A stretch of DNA of 64,000 bases from Valencia hispanica (Eukaryota; Chordata; Actinopteri; Cyprinodontiformes; Valenciidae): NCBI GenBank assembly GCA_963556495.2, contig OY747704.1, positions 39,515,001-39,579,000 of the forward strand, read 5' to 3'. Of the stretch, positions 20,160-33,227 are shown in pieces. Position 1 is the first letter of the stretch. Every line of letters starts with the position of its first letter. The notes beneath the pieces are model-generated. The model was not told the origin of the DNA. It ran no database searches and saw nothing but the letters and a program-made list of their open reading frames with translations. The position numbers were made by a program, and so were the translations under genes.

Positions 20160-20525
20160 AGAGCAACTCACCCCCCTACCAGAGTCTTACTCAAACTGCA
20201 TTTCCAGTTTGAAAAATGTGGCAAAAGGAGCCATTACCTGGAGGACCGAGAGACACACAGGGGAGAAGGCTGGTCAGCGTCAACACTTCCTTGCTATTCC
20301 AACTCCAACTCGCTACGGAGGCATGACTGAGACTGTGTTTGTTTTATACTCCACAGCGGCAGGATGGCTGACGTCAGCCATAGTGGCTGAGCTAGTAGCA
20401 ATGCCTGATTCAAATTCAAGTGCAGTGTAAAATTTTAACCTGAATAGGGCAGTTTTCGCATTGAAAATTTATATTTTTACGAAAATGTACTGAAATACCA
20501 CAAATAATCAGATATCTCAAGCAGT
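20160..20525. mobile_element. TTAA-type MITE, copy 1 (right end lost)
   Basis: It starts AGAGCAACTCACCCCCC after TTAA (20156-20159) and is collinear with the copy at 27165-27596, sharing CATTTCCAGTTTGAAAAATG and CAACACTTCCTTGCTATTCC. Similarity fades after about 20525, so the right terminus is missing. Confidence 0.78.
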
Positions 20526-22985
20526 GTCAGTCGCAAGATCGCTGAGGCAACCAAAGGTGTTGTTTGTGAACATAAACTTTCACAGGTAAAAATTAATTGT
20601 TAGTTAAGACATGTCCTGTTGGCCCACATTGTTTTAGTAAATTACTGGAAAACCAAAACTGCTTTCTCCAAAGGGTTCCCCTGAATCTGTAGCTATGACA
20701 ATTGGCAGCAACAAGGTTGATCTTTATTCTCGTTATTGAGCCAAATGAACTAGAGTTTTTGTCTGGAGCTGTCGTCAACTTTGCTTTCAAATACCACACG
20801 TGTAGGATTAGTTTAAAGTGACAAAGGGCAAAATCACTTGCTATGAGAAAACTAACTGCAAACTAGTTTGCAGAGTTTATAGGCTCTGCCAGAGATTTTT
20901 ATCATTGGTCAACATTTTCACATTCTTTAAGCAGATTACAGTGATTTTGAAGTTTAGAATTTTATTAGTTAGTTTACTGTAAAAGTAAACATTCTTTTCT
21001 TTTATATAGCTCTTTAGAACACAACCAACCAGAGAGGAATTTGTTTTTGCATCTGTTCAATCTGTCTATTAAAAGCTGATACTGATACGTAAAGCAGTTG
21101 TGTTGTGCTTGGAAGCAAAGGAATTGACAGAAGTATTTAGTGAGATGACAAATGCATAGTAAAAATGTAGAAAGTAAATATCTAGATTTTTTATTGAGAA
21201 ATGACAATAGTTAATACTGGTGCTTCACAGCAGGATGCCTCTGCATATTCATGTCTTCCAGGAGCTGGACTGCCAATGTGGCTGCAATATTTTCCATCCT
21301 TCATCTCACAGCATGCTGGATCCTCTCCATTCCATCAGCACACTTGTGGCAAATTGATGAATGAGCAATAAAATCTTTTGCACAGTCCCATTAAGCATGA
21401 GCACAACCTGAGAAGGTAGTACTTTGCATTGTTTCTCTAGTTTTATTGCTTCATTTTCTGTCTGTGGATGCCTCTGGCTGCTGCGGTTTAGTTGAGTCAT
21501 CAGTTTCCATCAGGAGACTCTTCTTGCATGTGTAATGGCCATTATTTGAGGACCAAAGGGTTACATCCCTCTAAGTGGGCACAATAGAAATAGATGAACT
21601 GAAAACACCATTATCTTGGGGAAGAGATTAACTTCCTTTGGGACTGTTAGGTTTCATATTTTATTTCTCCCTGAATGTATTTAGTAATAGTGCACAGAAA
21701 CTGAGTTTTTCTCCATAATCCTTGCAGGATTATAACTCTTAAGACATGGCTGTTTGTCACTATACCCCACACAGTTTGCTCTGCCTAACTCAGCACAGAA
21801 CATGTGTTTAAACACTTCCTTGAGCATTTCCCCAATTGCTCTGTCTTACACGATGAGCTGTGATTCTGGTATTTTAAATACCCCCTAATATAAAAATTCA
21901 CAGTAGTCCATTTAACTCTAATGCTGGTGACTATGATCTGTGCCACAGCACTGTGGGGAGAACCAAAGAGGGTATTTTTTGTCTTTGACACAATACTTCA
22001 AAGCCCTCCCAGGTGATCTAAAACCCAGACATTTTTTTTCTTTCTTACTTACCATGGAAAACTACACCCTAATCAGGGGGACCACACACACCCTTATGCT
22101 ATTTTTACTGTCTTCGTGTGCCCACACTCCTAACATCACCATATTCACATGCATTGATTTGGCAGTATTAACATGTCTGTAATAGAAAAGTCAAAGCTCT
22201 CGTAAAAATAGTGCAGTGATGTGAATCTGATCAATACCGGCGAGACAGTGGGATCACAGAGGAACTGGGCTTTAAACAGCTTTATTCCTCTTTTGGGAGA
22301 AATAACATATGGGGGCACTTCCACTTATTGCTATAATTCATATTTATTACTATTTACCATCAAATCCCTTCAAGCCAACAAATAATTTGACAAACAGAAA
22401 AAATCAGAAGGTGTAAAAGCTTTGAAAAGTATAGATTCACAGTGAAACAGAAAAAAAGTTACCAGTTTTTTATGCAATTAATTTTGACCACATAAATATT
22501 TTTTATCCACACGTGTAATAAATTATAGAGCAAATTAGCATCCCAGTGAAGAGGCGATATGAGTGAAAAATCAATAAGACCATCAGAATTTAGAGAACGA
22601 ACATTAAGAAAAGAATATCAGTCATTAGCACTTGGGGACTGAAGCCAGATGATATCACTGAGAGACTGTTGACGTCAAGCACCAAGCATCAGGAGCACAA
22701 AGGAGGATAAGCAGCTCTATCTGATCTTGTTTTTTTTGTTTTGTTTTTGCTTTTAGCAAAGAGTTTGATCTGTGAATTATCATCTGAAAGAGGTCATGAT
22801 GTTAGTGGCACTGTTTTCATTTTGTTTTTCATTTATCCCACCTGTCAGTGCTTCTTTGATGCATGATTTAGACAGATTTGAATGCAATATAGCCCAGTGC
22901 AGATGTTATCCGTCATCATCTATTATCTACCATCATTGATGTAAGTAATTGCAAAAAATGTCACTGGAAAGAAAAAACAAAGGAC
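20526..22985. other. Unassigned intergenic DNA
   Basis: No gene or repeat family is recognised. Short ORFs lack motifs. Confidence 0.5.
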
Positions 22986-22989
22986 AGAA

Positions 22990-23395
22990 CCATGTTCTGT
23001 TCTATGTTTACCTGTTAACACAATTGGCGAAATTAGCCAATTGTGCAGCTCAGTGCATTTAGGCATGTATATGTGGTGAAGATCACTTGATTGTAAGGGA
23101 CTTTGAACATGGCATGAATGTTGTTGCCAGGTGGGCTGGTTTGAGTATTTTAGAAACTTCTGAGATTCTCACACAAAACCATCACTCAGGTTTACATAGA
23201 TTGCCCGAAAAAAGATAAAATAATCTAAGAGGCACTCACATGGACCAAAAAGCCTTATTTACTTCAGATATGAATGAGTGGACTGGTTCGAAATGTTAGA
23301 ACCGCAATTGTAGCTTCAATAACTGCTAGTTACAGACAATGAATGGTGAAAACCATCTCTAAACACAATACACTTCGAACCCAGGGTGGGCTGGT
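22990..23395 (+). pseudogene. Tc1/mariner transposase N-terminal remnant
   Basis: The + strand reads VRDFEHGMNVVARWAGLSIL then ETSEIL, matching the D.....M.VGAR.AGLS.S..A..LGFS start of the helix-turn-helix domain of the same Tc1 group as the element at 47245-48065. After this the frame is lost, though scattered pieces of the second DNA-binding helix can still be traced to about 23390. No catalytic domain is present. The limits are approximate. Confidence 0.6.
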
Positions 23396-23902
23396 CACAG
23401 GGAGGTTCTAGGACCGGTGGACGGACCTTTTTTTTTTTTTTCGTATTCTGAAGAAGCCGAGATTGAGCCAATGTCATCATCCTGCTTTGTCTGTGTGCGT
23501 AAATGAGGCATCTTCCTTTATAAAAAGATATTTGTGAGCAGTAAGCTACTTTTGCGGCGCACCTTTGCTAAGCACTACCGCCAGTCTGCAGAGCTGCCCA
23601 TGTGAATAATTTGGACACGTTGTTTGATTCTGAATGTGGGTTAAAAGATTTCCATGCAAGGTAATTTTTTTTAAAGTGATTAATTTTCAGCTGAACTTTC
23701 TAACATGCTTAATATGATGAATAATTTCTATTTTATTTCCCTCAAATTGCTACTCACCGCTGCGATTTATTTGATCCGGATATTGCTGTACAAAAACAAA
23801 TATGGTCCATAGTCCCAGGTTTAAGATGCTTTCTTCATTCTAGTCAAAAATTCAGCTGCGCTTAGTTATGTAACATTTGGAAATATTTCGACATGTTATT
23901 GT
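23396..23902. other. Unassigned DNA
   Basis: It contains a T12 tract at about 23429. Nothing else is recognised. Confidence 0.5.
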
Positions 23903-23910
23903 GTCATGAC

Positions 23911-24668
23911 CCGAGGTGGGTAGGGAACACAAAAAGTGTTCTCTAGTAAGAGCAGTACTACTTCAACATAAATTTATTAAAGTAAAAGTAAAAAATAGCC
24001 ATCCAAGAAATTACTCAGATAAGAGTAAAATAGTAATACAGAAAAAGGCTGCTCAAGTAGTTTACTGAGTAACTGGTCAGAGCATCAGATCAGCTCTATA
24101 AGCACAACTCTTTTGAAAATGATTTAATCAGACAGACAAAAATACAAAGTTAAGTGCAAATTCTGGTATTTTAAAGAGTACAATGGAAGAATGACTACAT
24201 ACAAATCTAATTACAAAATACAGAAATGAAGCAGCAGAAACTTTTCAAATCAAAAATTTCAACATAAAACTTATTAAAATAATATAAGTAATGTAGCTAT
24301 GTTAGAACAGGGTAAAGTGCTTCCAGTGATAACATTTAGTGTTTAACGTATATTCAGATAATCTCCAAAGCTCAGCAGCTAAAAATTATCAGAACGACAA
24401 AGCTTGTGTACAAACAAGAGGTCTCACTTTAAGATAAACTCTAGGTTTGTGTCCTTGTTTGGTGCATTTTTTGTTAGGAAATGCTTGTTTTTATTCAAAT
24501 AAATTAATGACTGTAGGTACAAGATCCAGAAGTATTACTCAAGTAAGAGTAGCGATACTTTATAATAATTAGTTTTAGTTAAGTAAAAGTTTAATGTTTG
24601 GTACAGTAAAACTACTCAAGTAAATGATGGCTAATGGAGTAAATGTAACTAGTTACTACCCACCTCTG
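23911..24668. mobile_element. hAT-like MITE, 758 bp
   Basis: The ends are CCGAGGTGGGTAGGGAAC and, on the opposite strand, CAGAGGTGGGTAGTAACTAG. Exact 8-bp duplications GTCATGAC flank it (23903-23910 and 24669-24676). It is internally AT-rich with short repeats of AAGTAAAAGT/ACTCAAGTAA near both ends and has no ORF. This is a widespread fish repeat type. Assignment to hAT follows from the duplication length. Confidence 0.88.
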
Positions 24669-24676
24669 GTCATGAC

Positions 24677-24882
24677 AACATAAAAATATTATGTTAAACA
24701 TGTTATTAATATAATTGGTAGCATAACATTATTATGCAGTTATACTACCAATAAAAGAATTTTTGGTAGAGTTATTGTTCCACTTTCATGCTTTGTGCGA
24801 TCCAAAAAAAGGCCTCTCCTAACCAAGCTGAGTTTCAAAAACAGCTCAACCCTGCTTCGAACCTTACTGCAGTAGAAGACTC
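24677..24882. other. Unassigned spacer
   Basis: Nothing recognised. Confidence 0.5.
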
Positions 24883-26132
24883 CACCAGAGGGCTGTTCCA
24901 CAAAGCGAGCTAATCTCAAAAGCCAGGCTTACTTTGACAATCCCTACTTAATTTCCAAAAATTCAGTTTCACGATCGAGGCTAACCTGCAGCCACGCTTA
25001 GTCGCTATGGTGATTTATGTTCTTGGAAGAGCCTGCTCTGTGGCAGGCTAGCTGTAATTTAACTTGATGAATACGATGGGACAAGCCATGTGATGTCACA
25101 CTGCAGGGCTGGGATTATTATGCTGCTGTTCTCTCCCTCACACACAGACACACACAAATATAGAGTTACTACACTGGTTGCAGCAGTTTCCTGTTTGGTG
25201 GCTAAATTATGCAATGTGCAGTTTTATGTTCTAAAATGTAGTTCTAATTAGATTTTTTTAACTATTTTGAACAATATTACTGTATTTAATCTTTCCTTGC
25301 TGTCAGAAACGTTTTTTTCCAACCATGTCGTCCTAACACCAAGCATTATTAATAATAACAAAATTATCACTTTTTTTGGACCCATAAAATAAACATGCCG
25401 TCCTGTTTAAATGTGTTAAAATAGCCTTAAAGTACCTTGCAACTGGTAACAAAATACATATGTAAAAGGAAATACTGCATTAATATGAATTTTTCAAGGC
25501 TTGAAACTTTTTACATACTTACTTAAATCATATTCTTACACATTTAACCTGCCAGCTACTTTCTGTCATGTGTTATATTCTGGTTTTAATAATTCACAAC
25601 AGACTCCAGATTATTTTGCACTACCCACCGAGGTAAGATGATTTATTAACATGAATTTAGATTGTTACAGGTGCTGTGTTGCACTCTAAATCGTCCGTGA
25701 AGCAAACACCACCTAGTGGAAAACACCAGTATTACAACTCAGCATGTAATCAATAATTTACATTATTACACCATGCAGCCTCACAAGCTTTTTTTCATGC
25801 AGCTGGTGTTCCCACTATTGGTTATGATGTATTTGTGATGTTCATAGTCTTGCATTTATAATTCTTGCTCCGCCTGGGAGAAGAACATGAATCTTTCCTT
25901 TCTTTCATTTTCACTTATCTAGCATCGATTGACAGGGGCTGCCTTTAATGTAGCATGGACGCGCATGAGCTTGGCTTGTCATGCCTCGCTTGAATTAGTG
26001 GGGATTTAATCTACCTGAGTTTATTCATGGAACCAAATAAGCCTGGAGTGAACTGTTACGCTAATTCAAGTGAGGTTATTTCAAATGAGCCTCACATTTA
26101 TTGAGCTTGCTTGTTGGAATAGCCCCCTGGTG
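24883..26132. mobile_element. DNA-transposon MITE, about 1.25 kb
   Basis: The terminal inverted repeats are CACCAGAGGGCTGTTCCA and CACCAGGGGGCTATTCCA, followed by related subterminal words (AAGCGAGCT and AAGCAAGCTC). The interior has AGCTTGGCTTGTCATGCCTC-type repeats but no ORF. The ends resemble fish ISL2EU/Harbinger-type MITEs. The target duplication is unclear, so the superfamily is open. Confidence 0.6.
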
Positions 26133-27160
26133 TCACTCCTGGCACATGAGTACAAACAGTTGAGGCTACGGATTAGAAAAACGTTATCTGCTCCATTGAC
26201 TCTTGATGTCAAGCGGCAAGATTCAGATAGGGTCAGAATTTGGGTCTAAACAATATGAACCCATGGATCCATTCTGCTTTTTGATAAATGTTTCAAGTTC
26301 TTCGTGGTTGTAGAAATGTGTGGGGGATATTTTCCTGGCACACTTCAGGGCGCCCAAGACCAACAGGCTCCACTTAAAGGTCATTAAAATAGACTGTGGA
26401 ACTGGACTCAGGTGCAGACAGGATAACAGGAGCATGATGTTGAAAATTAAGGTTTACTGAAGCAGCAACTTACAAAAACGAACAGAAACAAGGTGAACCA
26501 CAGACCATCAGACTGGAACGAAGCAACTGGAGGACAGGTGATCAACATGGAAGATAACAAGAACAAACAGTTTTTAACAGCTAAGGAGTTGACTGAATGG
26601 GGCAAGACCCAGGTGAAACTAATCATTGAGCATGGAAAGCAGTTGGGTGAAAACCTGATTAGAGGAACAGAAAGAAAGTGACTAATTAACAAAGAAATAA
26701 ACCCAGAGGAAAATTGCTGAACTCATCCATCAAAAACTGAATATAAACTTTGAAAAAGAGATGTAAACAAATGCACAAAGAACAGATCACAAGAAGAAGC
26801 TAAAAATAACAAAACAAAGAGTAAACCATATATGGAAGGCTGAGAGGGACAAAAGTAAAAGCAACCCAAAATATTCCAAACGTAAAAAGAGGAATATTTC
26901 TGAAAACTTATTGAATCCATACAACAGAGAATTTAGACATTTTTTACAGAGAAAAATGGCTCTAACCTAAAGGTGGCAAGGTGTACCTAAAGAAAGTATG
27001 AATAAATTCCTTCAGCTTAATTAAAATCCCTTTTCTGGCTCTGAGAAATATGGGGTGACACCAAGGCCTTATGTTACATTACGACACTTCCACCCTGATA
27101 ATGCAGACACTGTATTGGTGCAAGAATGTCGAAGATCAAACAAACAAAACTTTTACTTGT
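26133..27160. other. Unassigned DNA, probably partly repeat-derived
   Basis: 26380-26720 has the A-rich, CAGGTGAAACTAATCA-type composition of dispersed fish repeats, but I could not find ends. No coding evidence. Confidence 0.35.
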
Positions 27161-27164
27161 TTAA

Positions 27165-27596
27165 AGAGCAACCCACCCCCTACCAGGGTCTTACTCTACC
27201 TACATTTCCAGTTTGAAAAATGCGGCAAAAAGAGGCGTTGCCTGGAGGACCAAGGGACGTAGTGGGTAGAGGTCAACACTTCCTTGCTATTCCAACTCCA
27301 ATTCACTATGGAGGCGGGCCAATACGCGGCTTGTTTTATACCCCACAGCGGCAGTGCAACTGACTTCATAGTTCAGAACTCACCGCAGAGCCAATGTGGA
27401 TGGCTGATTCAAATTAAGTGCAGTTTAGAGTTTGAACCTGAATAGGACGTACCACACTGACAGGTTTTGATTAATATTTTTACTAAAATGTACTAAAATA
27501 CCAAAAATAATGACCAGACAAGTAGACAGCACTATTATACTCTGATTTATACAGTTTATCTGCAAAACAAAAGTAGATTTGGGGGTGAGTTGCTCT
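27165..27596. mobile_element. TTAA-type MITE, copy 2 (complete, 432 bp)
   Basis: The ends are AGAGCAACCCACCCCCTA and, reversed, AGAGCAACTCACCCCCAAA. TTAA duplications flank it at 27161-27164 and 27597-27600. It has no ORF. TTAA target sites fit Kolobok or piggyBac superfamilies; the AGAGCAAC ends differ from the Kolobok-like element at 16414. Confidence 0.9.
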
Positions 27597-27600
27597 TTAA

Positions 27601-30129
27601 AGAAAAGTTTTGTCTGGATGTTTAACTTGAAAGTCTGAAAGGTAATTAATATAAACTATTAGAAATATAACTGTACTTAACTGGTTTGGAATATTAAATC
27701 TAAAAATAAAAAAAGTATTTTTTTCTTTAATTGTCATTATTTTTGAAATGTACAACTGTACAATTTGTGTTGGAGATTAAAGCACAACAGCATTATTTTG
27801 GACCACTTATATTGTAAACTGAAATATCATGGCTTTGGAAAGGAGGTGTGACAGAAAGAAACCAGAGCTACATCTTTTTATTGATATTTCAAAAAAACAT
27901 TTAATAGAGCTTACCTTAATCAAAAATGAGTTCAGATATGTCAAGGAGCAGCTGGTTTTGTGAACTAGTTAATAGATTTTAGGAAACTATGACATTGCGC
28001 GGTCACTGTTTAATATTGTAAATACAACTCTTAATGATTAGCCCAGATTTTCCTCATTGCTTTGCTATCTTTGCATCATCACAATAGTCATATCACTCTC
28101 ACTCAGGTTTCCGATCTTTGGCGCAAATAACTATTATCAGTTTTGTACAAAAGGTAAGTAAAGGTCCATCCAAGTGACTAAATGTATAATTGAAAGTAGA
28201 TTTTTAATGCATGGCACCAGAAATGTTTTAGCCTATCAAAGATTGCATTGAAACAGTTCTTTGTGGTTCTGTTAATGCCATCATGGACACTGGGATTAGG
28301 GTTGTAATTTGATAAGTACATTATCTATAATCCAGCCCACAGGCATCTTTTCTTTTCATTGAACCAAAAAGTTTGCTTCGGCTAGGAGACGTGCTTATCA
28401 CAAAAATAATAAAGCAATGTCAAATGAGTATTAATTCATAAAAAGTATTTATTTAACTAGAGTTTAATTTTAATCTAAATCAATTTGTGTTGTTTAGAAG
28501 AATAAAATGAATAAAAGTGAAACCAAGGCGTTAGATGCTGAATCTGGTTGGCTTGCCTACAAGACATTTCAACGTTTTATTGTCACACTATATTTATGTG
28601 GCTAAGATGCTAAATCTCATGGAGAGTGGTGGAGGTATTGTAATGATGCAAAAGAAAAGAGAAGTGTGCGTAAAATCTGGGGGAATTGACATCAGTATCG
28701 TCATCACAATAATAATAATAATAACATCATGGTTTTCTAATGTCATCCAGCTTTGTTACGAACTATGATGAAGAAAAAGAAACAAATGAGATGCAGAAGT
28801 AATATAATACATTACATAATCATAATTTATCTACAGCACCATGTGGTGGTTACCATGTCAACTGATTTACTATCATATATCTCTCTAAAACTCCCAAGTT
28901 CAATGCGATCAAACATTTGCATTTTTCAATAGAAGAATGCCAAGTCCTCAAATTTCCCACCTCAAAAGTACTAAATAATTTAGTTTTGGTGTCCTAATGG
29001 GAACCAAAGATACAATACTTGAGAAAGGAGACATAGACTTCTTAGAAAAGTCCAAAACAATGAACTGAATGATTGTCTTCTTTATCAGCTCGCATTAATT
29101 CTTTCTAAGGTTTTATCCTTGAAATATCATGTTTCTGATCTTCGAATACAGTGGTACCCCTCAAGATCCCAGCATGGGTTTGTGGTTTTAACTTCATATT
29201 ACCACAGTTCACTGTGCTTTTATCTGGAATTAGTTCCTAAGCCTACAGCAGAGTGGACCACCAGCCTGCTTAAAGCATATCACACTGTACACATTTGCTC
29301 TGTCATCATCCATCAACCCAGAAGCAACCTACAACACACTCACTTAAAAGCTTAAACCCAGGCTTTAAGAGCATAAAATCTCATGCACAGACTTCACTCA
29401 ACAGCCACATTCCAGGTGGGTTACCTAATTTAATTTTCCACATCTAGTTTCTTTGGGCAATGTTTTTGTCCTTGACTCTGCTGCTTCTGGTCATCACTCC
29501 CTTCCAAGGTCTACCTGCATGTGTGGTCTATTTGTAACTGGGCAGAAACAGGGCATCACACTCACACCAAGTGCTAAATAAACACTATCCTAAAGCACAA
29601 AAAAACAACACTTAAAACACCTAAGATATTTGGTGTGGTGAAAGACTGAGATGACAGTGAAAGATGACATAGCTGGAAGGAACGTTTTGCTATGATGACT
29701 TATTCAAACATATGATCTTATCATATCATGGATTTACTTAGATTACTCATGTCTTTGCAAGAGTATTTTCATAAATAACAAGTCTCCACCTGATGGGAGA
29801 CAGAAATGATAAAGTGTCCTTTATGGGGAGCTCCATTGTTTTAATGCCTCCGATCTGTGAGTTAGGCTAACACACTTTGTACAATAGGTTGGCTGTACAT
29901 CAACACCTTGAAACATTGACATGACTAATCCTCCTCCTGCATCTGACAATAAGGTTTTAGTCATGGCAGGTAGTGAAGTTCACAGCATTAGCTCACACAG
30001 TGTATGCAAAATCCCTGTCATATCTGCTGCCCACACACCAAGCTGGACGTACAGCACCTGCCAGATAACATCTGTTCATCTGTCTCTGTGGTGGTTTTGT
30101 TCTTACCATCTCTCCCTCTTCCTACCTGT
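27601..30129. other. Unassigned intergenic DNA
   Basis: AT-rich. There is a short (AAT)n at about 28709. No gene or element is recognised. Confidence 0.5.
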
Positions 30130-30130
30130 C

Positions 30131-30190
<60 letters not shown>

Positions 30191-30196
30191 ATCTCT
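30130..30196. repeat. (CT)n microsatellite
   Basis: CT repeats with one TT interruption grade into TATCTC units. They give spurious Leu/Ser ORFs. Confidence 0.95.
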
Positions 30197-31119
30197 CATA
30201 TATATGTACCATGGTGGACTGGCGAACTAATGGGGGAAATAGGCCCCCCATTAGATGTAAGGCCTGAGGTGCGCCAGGTGAGAGGGCAGCCAAAGACCCA
30301 GCCTGACAGGTAGACAAAGACATACAGACACAGTCATACGTTCCCTCACTCTTAAACACATACACTCTCACCAAGACACCCAAGAAATGACACTGTACCC
30401 TCATTCACACACCCCATACACACGCTTTGCTCCCAGGTCCAGGTACCGATGCCCAAGTAGAGCAACCAGCCCCCGGACCCAGGAGATGGACCCCCTACCG
30501 TCTAGGACGGTGACAAGCAGACCGCCAAGGCCCCCATAGTGGCGAAGCAGCCCACCAGCGTAGGACCCCAACCAGACCACCTGTTTCTCCTCCGGACCCC
30601 AACCCCTGATGGCCCATATCAAACAGGGGTGTGAAAAGACCCCTAGAACTCCATCCTCCCGCTCGAATATGGTGTTGATGCATGTTGTTATAATGTGTAT
30701 TTAAAACAGAGGGGTTAGATGTGGGGAAGGCAGTCACACATCCAACCCAACCCCCACCCCGAGCCCTCAGCGTCTATGTGGTTTAACAGTGGGCACCGCC
30801 ACCAGAGGTGAAGCTGATTGAACAGCTCACCCTCTGGATGCCAAAAAGTGTTCCCACCCCAAAGTCCCTACATGTGTGTCTCATGAAAATGTTATAAGTG
30901 GGAGTGTCTAAGTTGTATAGTATAATTGGGACCCAGGCCGCCACGGTATAGCAAAGATGGAAACCCCCCCTCACACCCCAGTGATGTGCCCATGCCCCCA
31001 GACCATATATGAGTGGTAAAGTGATGGAGCGGGTGGACAGAGGTGTTTGGGGATGGCAAGGGAAGGACTGTGAGACAAAATGCCTGCAGTCTATATAAAC
31101 TCAGCCCGCCTATTGTGCT
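30197..31119. repeat. C/A-rich dispersed repeat, probably LINE UTR
   Basis: The segment has the strongly strand-biased C/A-rich composition (many CCCCCA and ACCCC words) common in UTRs of fish LINEs, and contains GTGGACTGGCGAACTAATGG at its start. No ORF with a known motif. It may belong to the same insertion as the L2 tail that follows. Confidence 0.35.
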
Positions 31120-31580
31120 CATCTGTCTCGATCGTTTTTGCACCCCTCCCTTCCCAACCCTCTAATTGGCCTCATCCTTTGTACTTTCTTTGATATAGAA
31201 AGTACTCTTACATCAGTTCTTTTGTTCTTTCTGTTTCTGCTCCATCTTCTCAAACCCCCAGACGGTCGTGGCAGATGGCCACTCGTACTGAGCTAGGTTC
31301 TGCTTGAGGTTTCTTCCTGTTAAAGGGGAGTTTTTCCTCTCCACTGTCGCTACATGCTTGCTCAGTATGAGGGATTGCTGAGGGATTGTTGTGGTTGGAG
31401 TCTGCATCAATGGGGCCCAACCGCAAGTCAATGACTCGACTCCATGCAATCTGCTGGGATTCCTTAAATAGACAACTAGTTAAACCTTTAAACTGATTGG
31501 AATGTTCCTTTTGAAATGACTTTCTTGTAAAGTGCCTCGAGATGACATCTGTGAATCGGCACTATATAAACTGAATTGAA
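31120..31580 (+). mobile_element. L2-type LINE 3' UTR and tail
   Basis: It is collinear with the antisense 3' UTR at 7170-7560, including TCAAACCCCCAGACGG, TTTTTCCTCTCCACTGTCGC and ACATGCTTGCTCAGTATGAG. It ends GGCACTATATAAACTGAATTG. No coding sequence is attached. It is clearly the same LINE family in the opposite orientation. Confidence 0.82.
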
Positions 31581-32035
31581 ATCTTCACATCATCATCCTT
31601 TCATCCTCACATCCCTTCATCTCATCCCTCATCCCTTCATTTTGACATCCCTCCATCTCATCCCTTCATTTCATCCCTCATCCCCTCCTCCTCACATTGC
31701 TTCATCCCTTCATCTCATCCCTTAATTTTCTCCCTCCCCTTTCATCCCCTCCCTCATCCCTTCATCCCTCATCCCCATCTTCATCCATTCATCCCCACAT
31801 CCTCATCCTTTCATTCCTTCATCCTCTCCCTTCATCCCCTCCCTCATCCCTTCATCTCTCCCTTCATCCCCTCCCACATCCATACATACCGTCCCTCATC
31901 CCTTCATCTCCTCCATCCTTTCACCCTCTCCATCCCTTCATCTTCATCCCCATCCCCCTCATCCTCATCCCTTCATCCACACATCCTCATCCCTTCATCC
32001 CCTCCCTTCATCCCTTCCTGCATCCTCTCAATCGA
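31581..32035. repeat. Pyrimidine-rich minisatellite (CATCCCTTCATCC-type)
   Basis: Imperfect tandem units built from TCATCC, CCCTTCATC and CCCTCATCC extend about 450 bp, starting exactly after the LINE tail. The open + frame is a composition artefact. Confidence 0.9.
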
Positions 32036-33227
32036 GTCTACTCATAGTCCTAGCCTCCTCTAACATCTCTCTCTTTCAGGTTATGTCTGGAGGTGTCCTG
32101 AGCAGGCTCAGGGAAAGACTAATTCCTGAAGACTTGCAACCCCATGCTGAGTCTTCTTCATAGCCTCTGTCAGCGCATCTCCCCACACCTTTCATCCCTC
32201 ATCCCATTCGTTCATTAAACTTTAAAATTCAGATCTCTGAAGTGTGGTCCTAGCTAGTGTAAGTAGTTTAAAAAAATGATCTATTATAGTAATTAATGAT
32301 CGGCTTCAAATAAAAAACTGACAACAACAATCATGAAGAACTAAAGCAAGGTTAACAACTGTCCAAAATTAGGAAAACCTGGAATGGTAATGGTAAACAA
32401 TGATCGTCTGTAAAGAAATACTGCTAGAAACAAAGCTCAAGGGAAAAAAAGCAATGTTTCTCTGTAAAACTAAGCATGTCTGCATGCATAACGGGGATTG
32501 AGTTTTATTTAATGGGACTAAAAAGCCTTGTAACCAAAGGAAAAATACTTATCAGTGAAAGTAATTGAAAACAAAGGCTTCGGTTTACATGGGAGAATAA
32601 AAATTGGACTATGGAACAGTTGAAAAGGTCATCTGATGTGATGAATACAAATGTGTCCTGTTCTAGAGTGACGAGAGCTTCAGGGGAAGAACAGCAGAAA
32701 ATGAAGTGATGAACCCTTGCCAAATGCAAACTGTACAAGCCTGAAGGGGCAGCATTGTAATCTTCAAATTTGTCTTTAGTTGGTCAGGTCAAGGTTTGGA
32801 ACATTCTGTGCCCCAGACATAAGCTGATTACATGAATATAAAGAAGGTTCAATTTATTGAAACTAAAAATATTTATTTTCATTACTTTTATGGGTAAAAC
32901 AGATCATCATACAAATTGGGAAAGGAAAAATCACACCAAAAAAATCATAAACATACATGCATAAACATAAAAATCAAAAAATTGAAAGTATACAGCACAA
33001 TTGAAAATTTAGCAATCCATGGTAGACCGTGCAAAGAGAGCATTAATCAAAGAAGCAGACCCATGTAACCATTGGGAAGTAGAAAAGATCTTTAGCTCAG
33101 GTGGCAGAATTGTCTGTTACAACAATAAGTTGCATGATTCACAAAAAAGGCCAAAAGAAGTCATGTTGCCGTAAGTCAATTAGGGGACAAAGCACAGATA
33201 AAAAAAAAAGGTTTGTATAAAAACTAA
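32036..33227. other. Unassigned intergenic DNA
   Basis: A poly-A-rich segment near 32855-33000. Nothing else recognised. Confidence 0.5.

Noticed and set aside
30004..30313. Plus ORFs with Leu/Ser runs
   Set aside because: Translation of the CT microsatellite.
31697..32047. 116-codon plus ORF rich in Pro, Ser and His
   Set aside because: Translation of the CATCC minisatellite.
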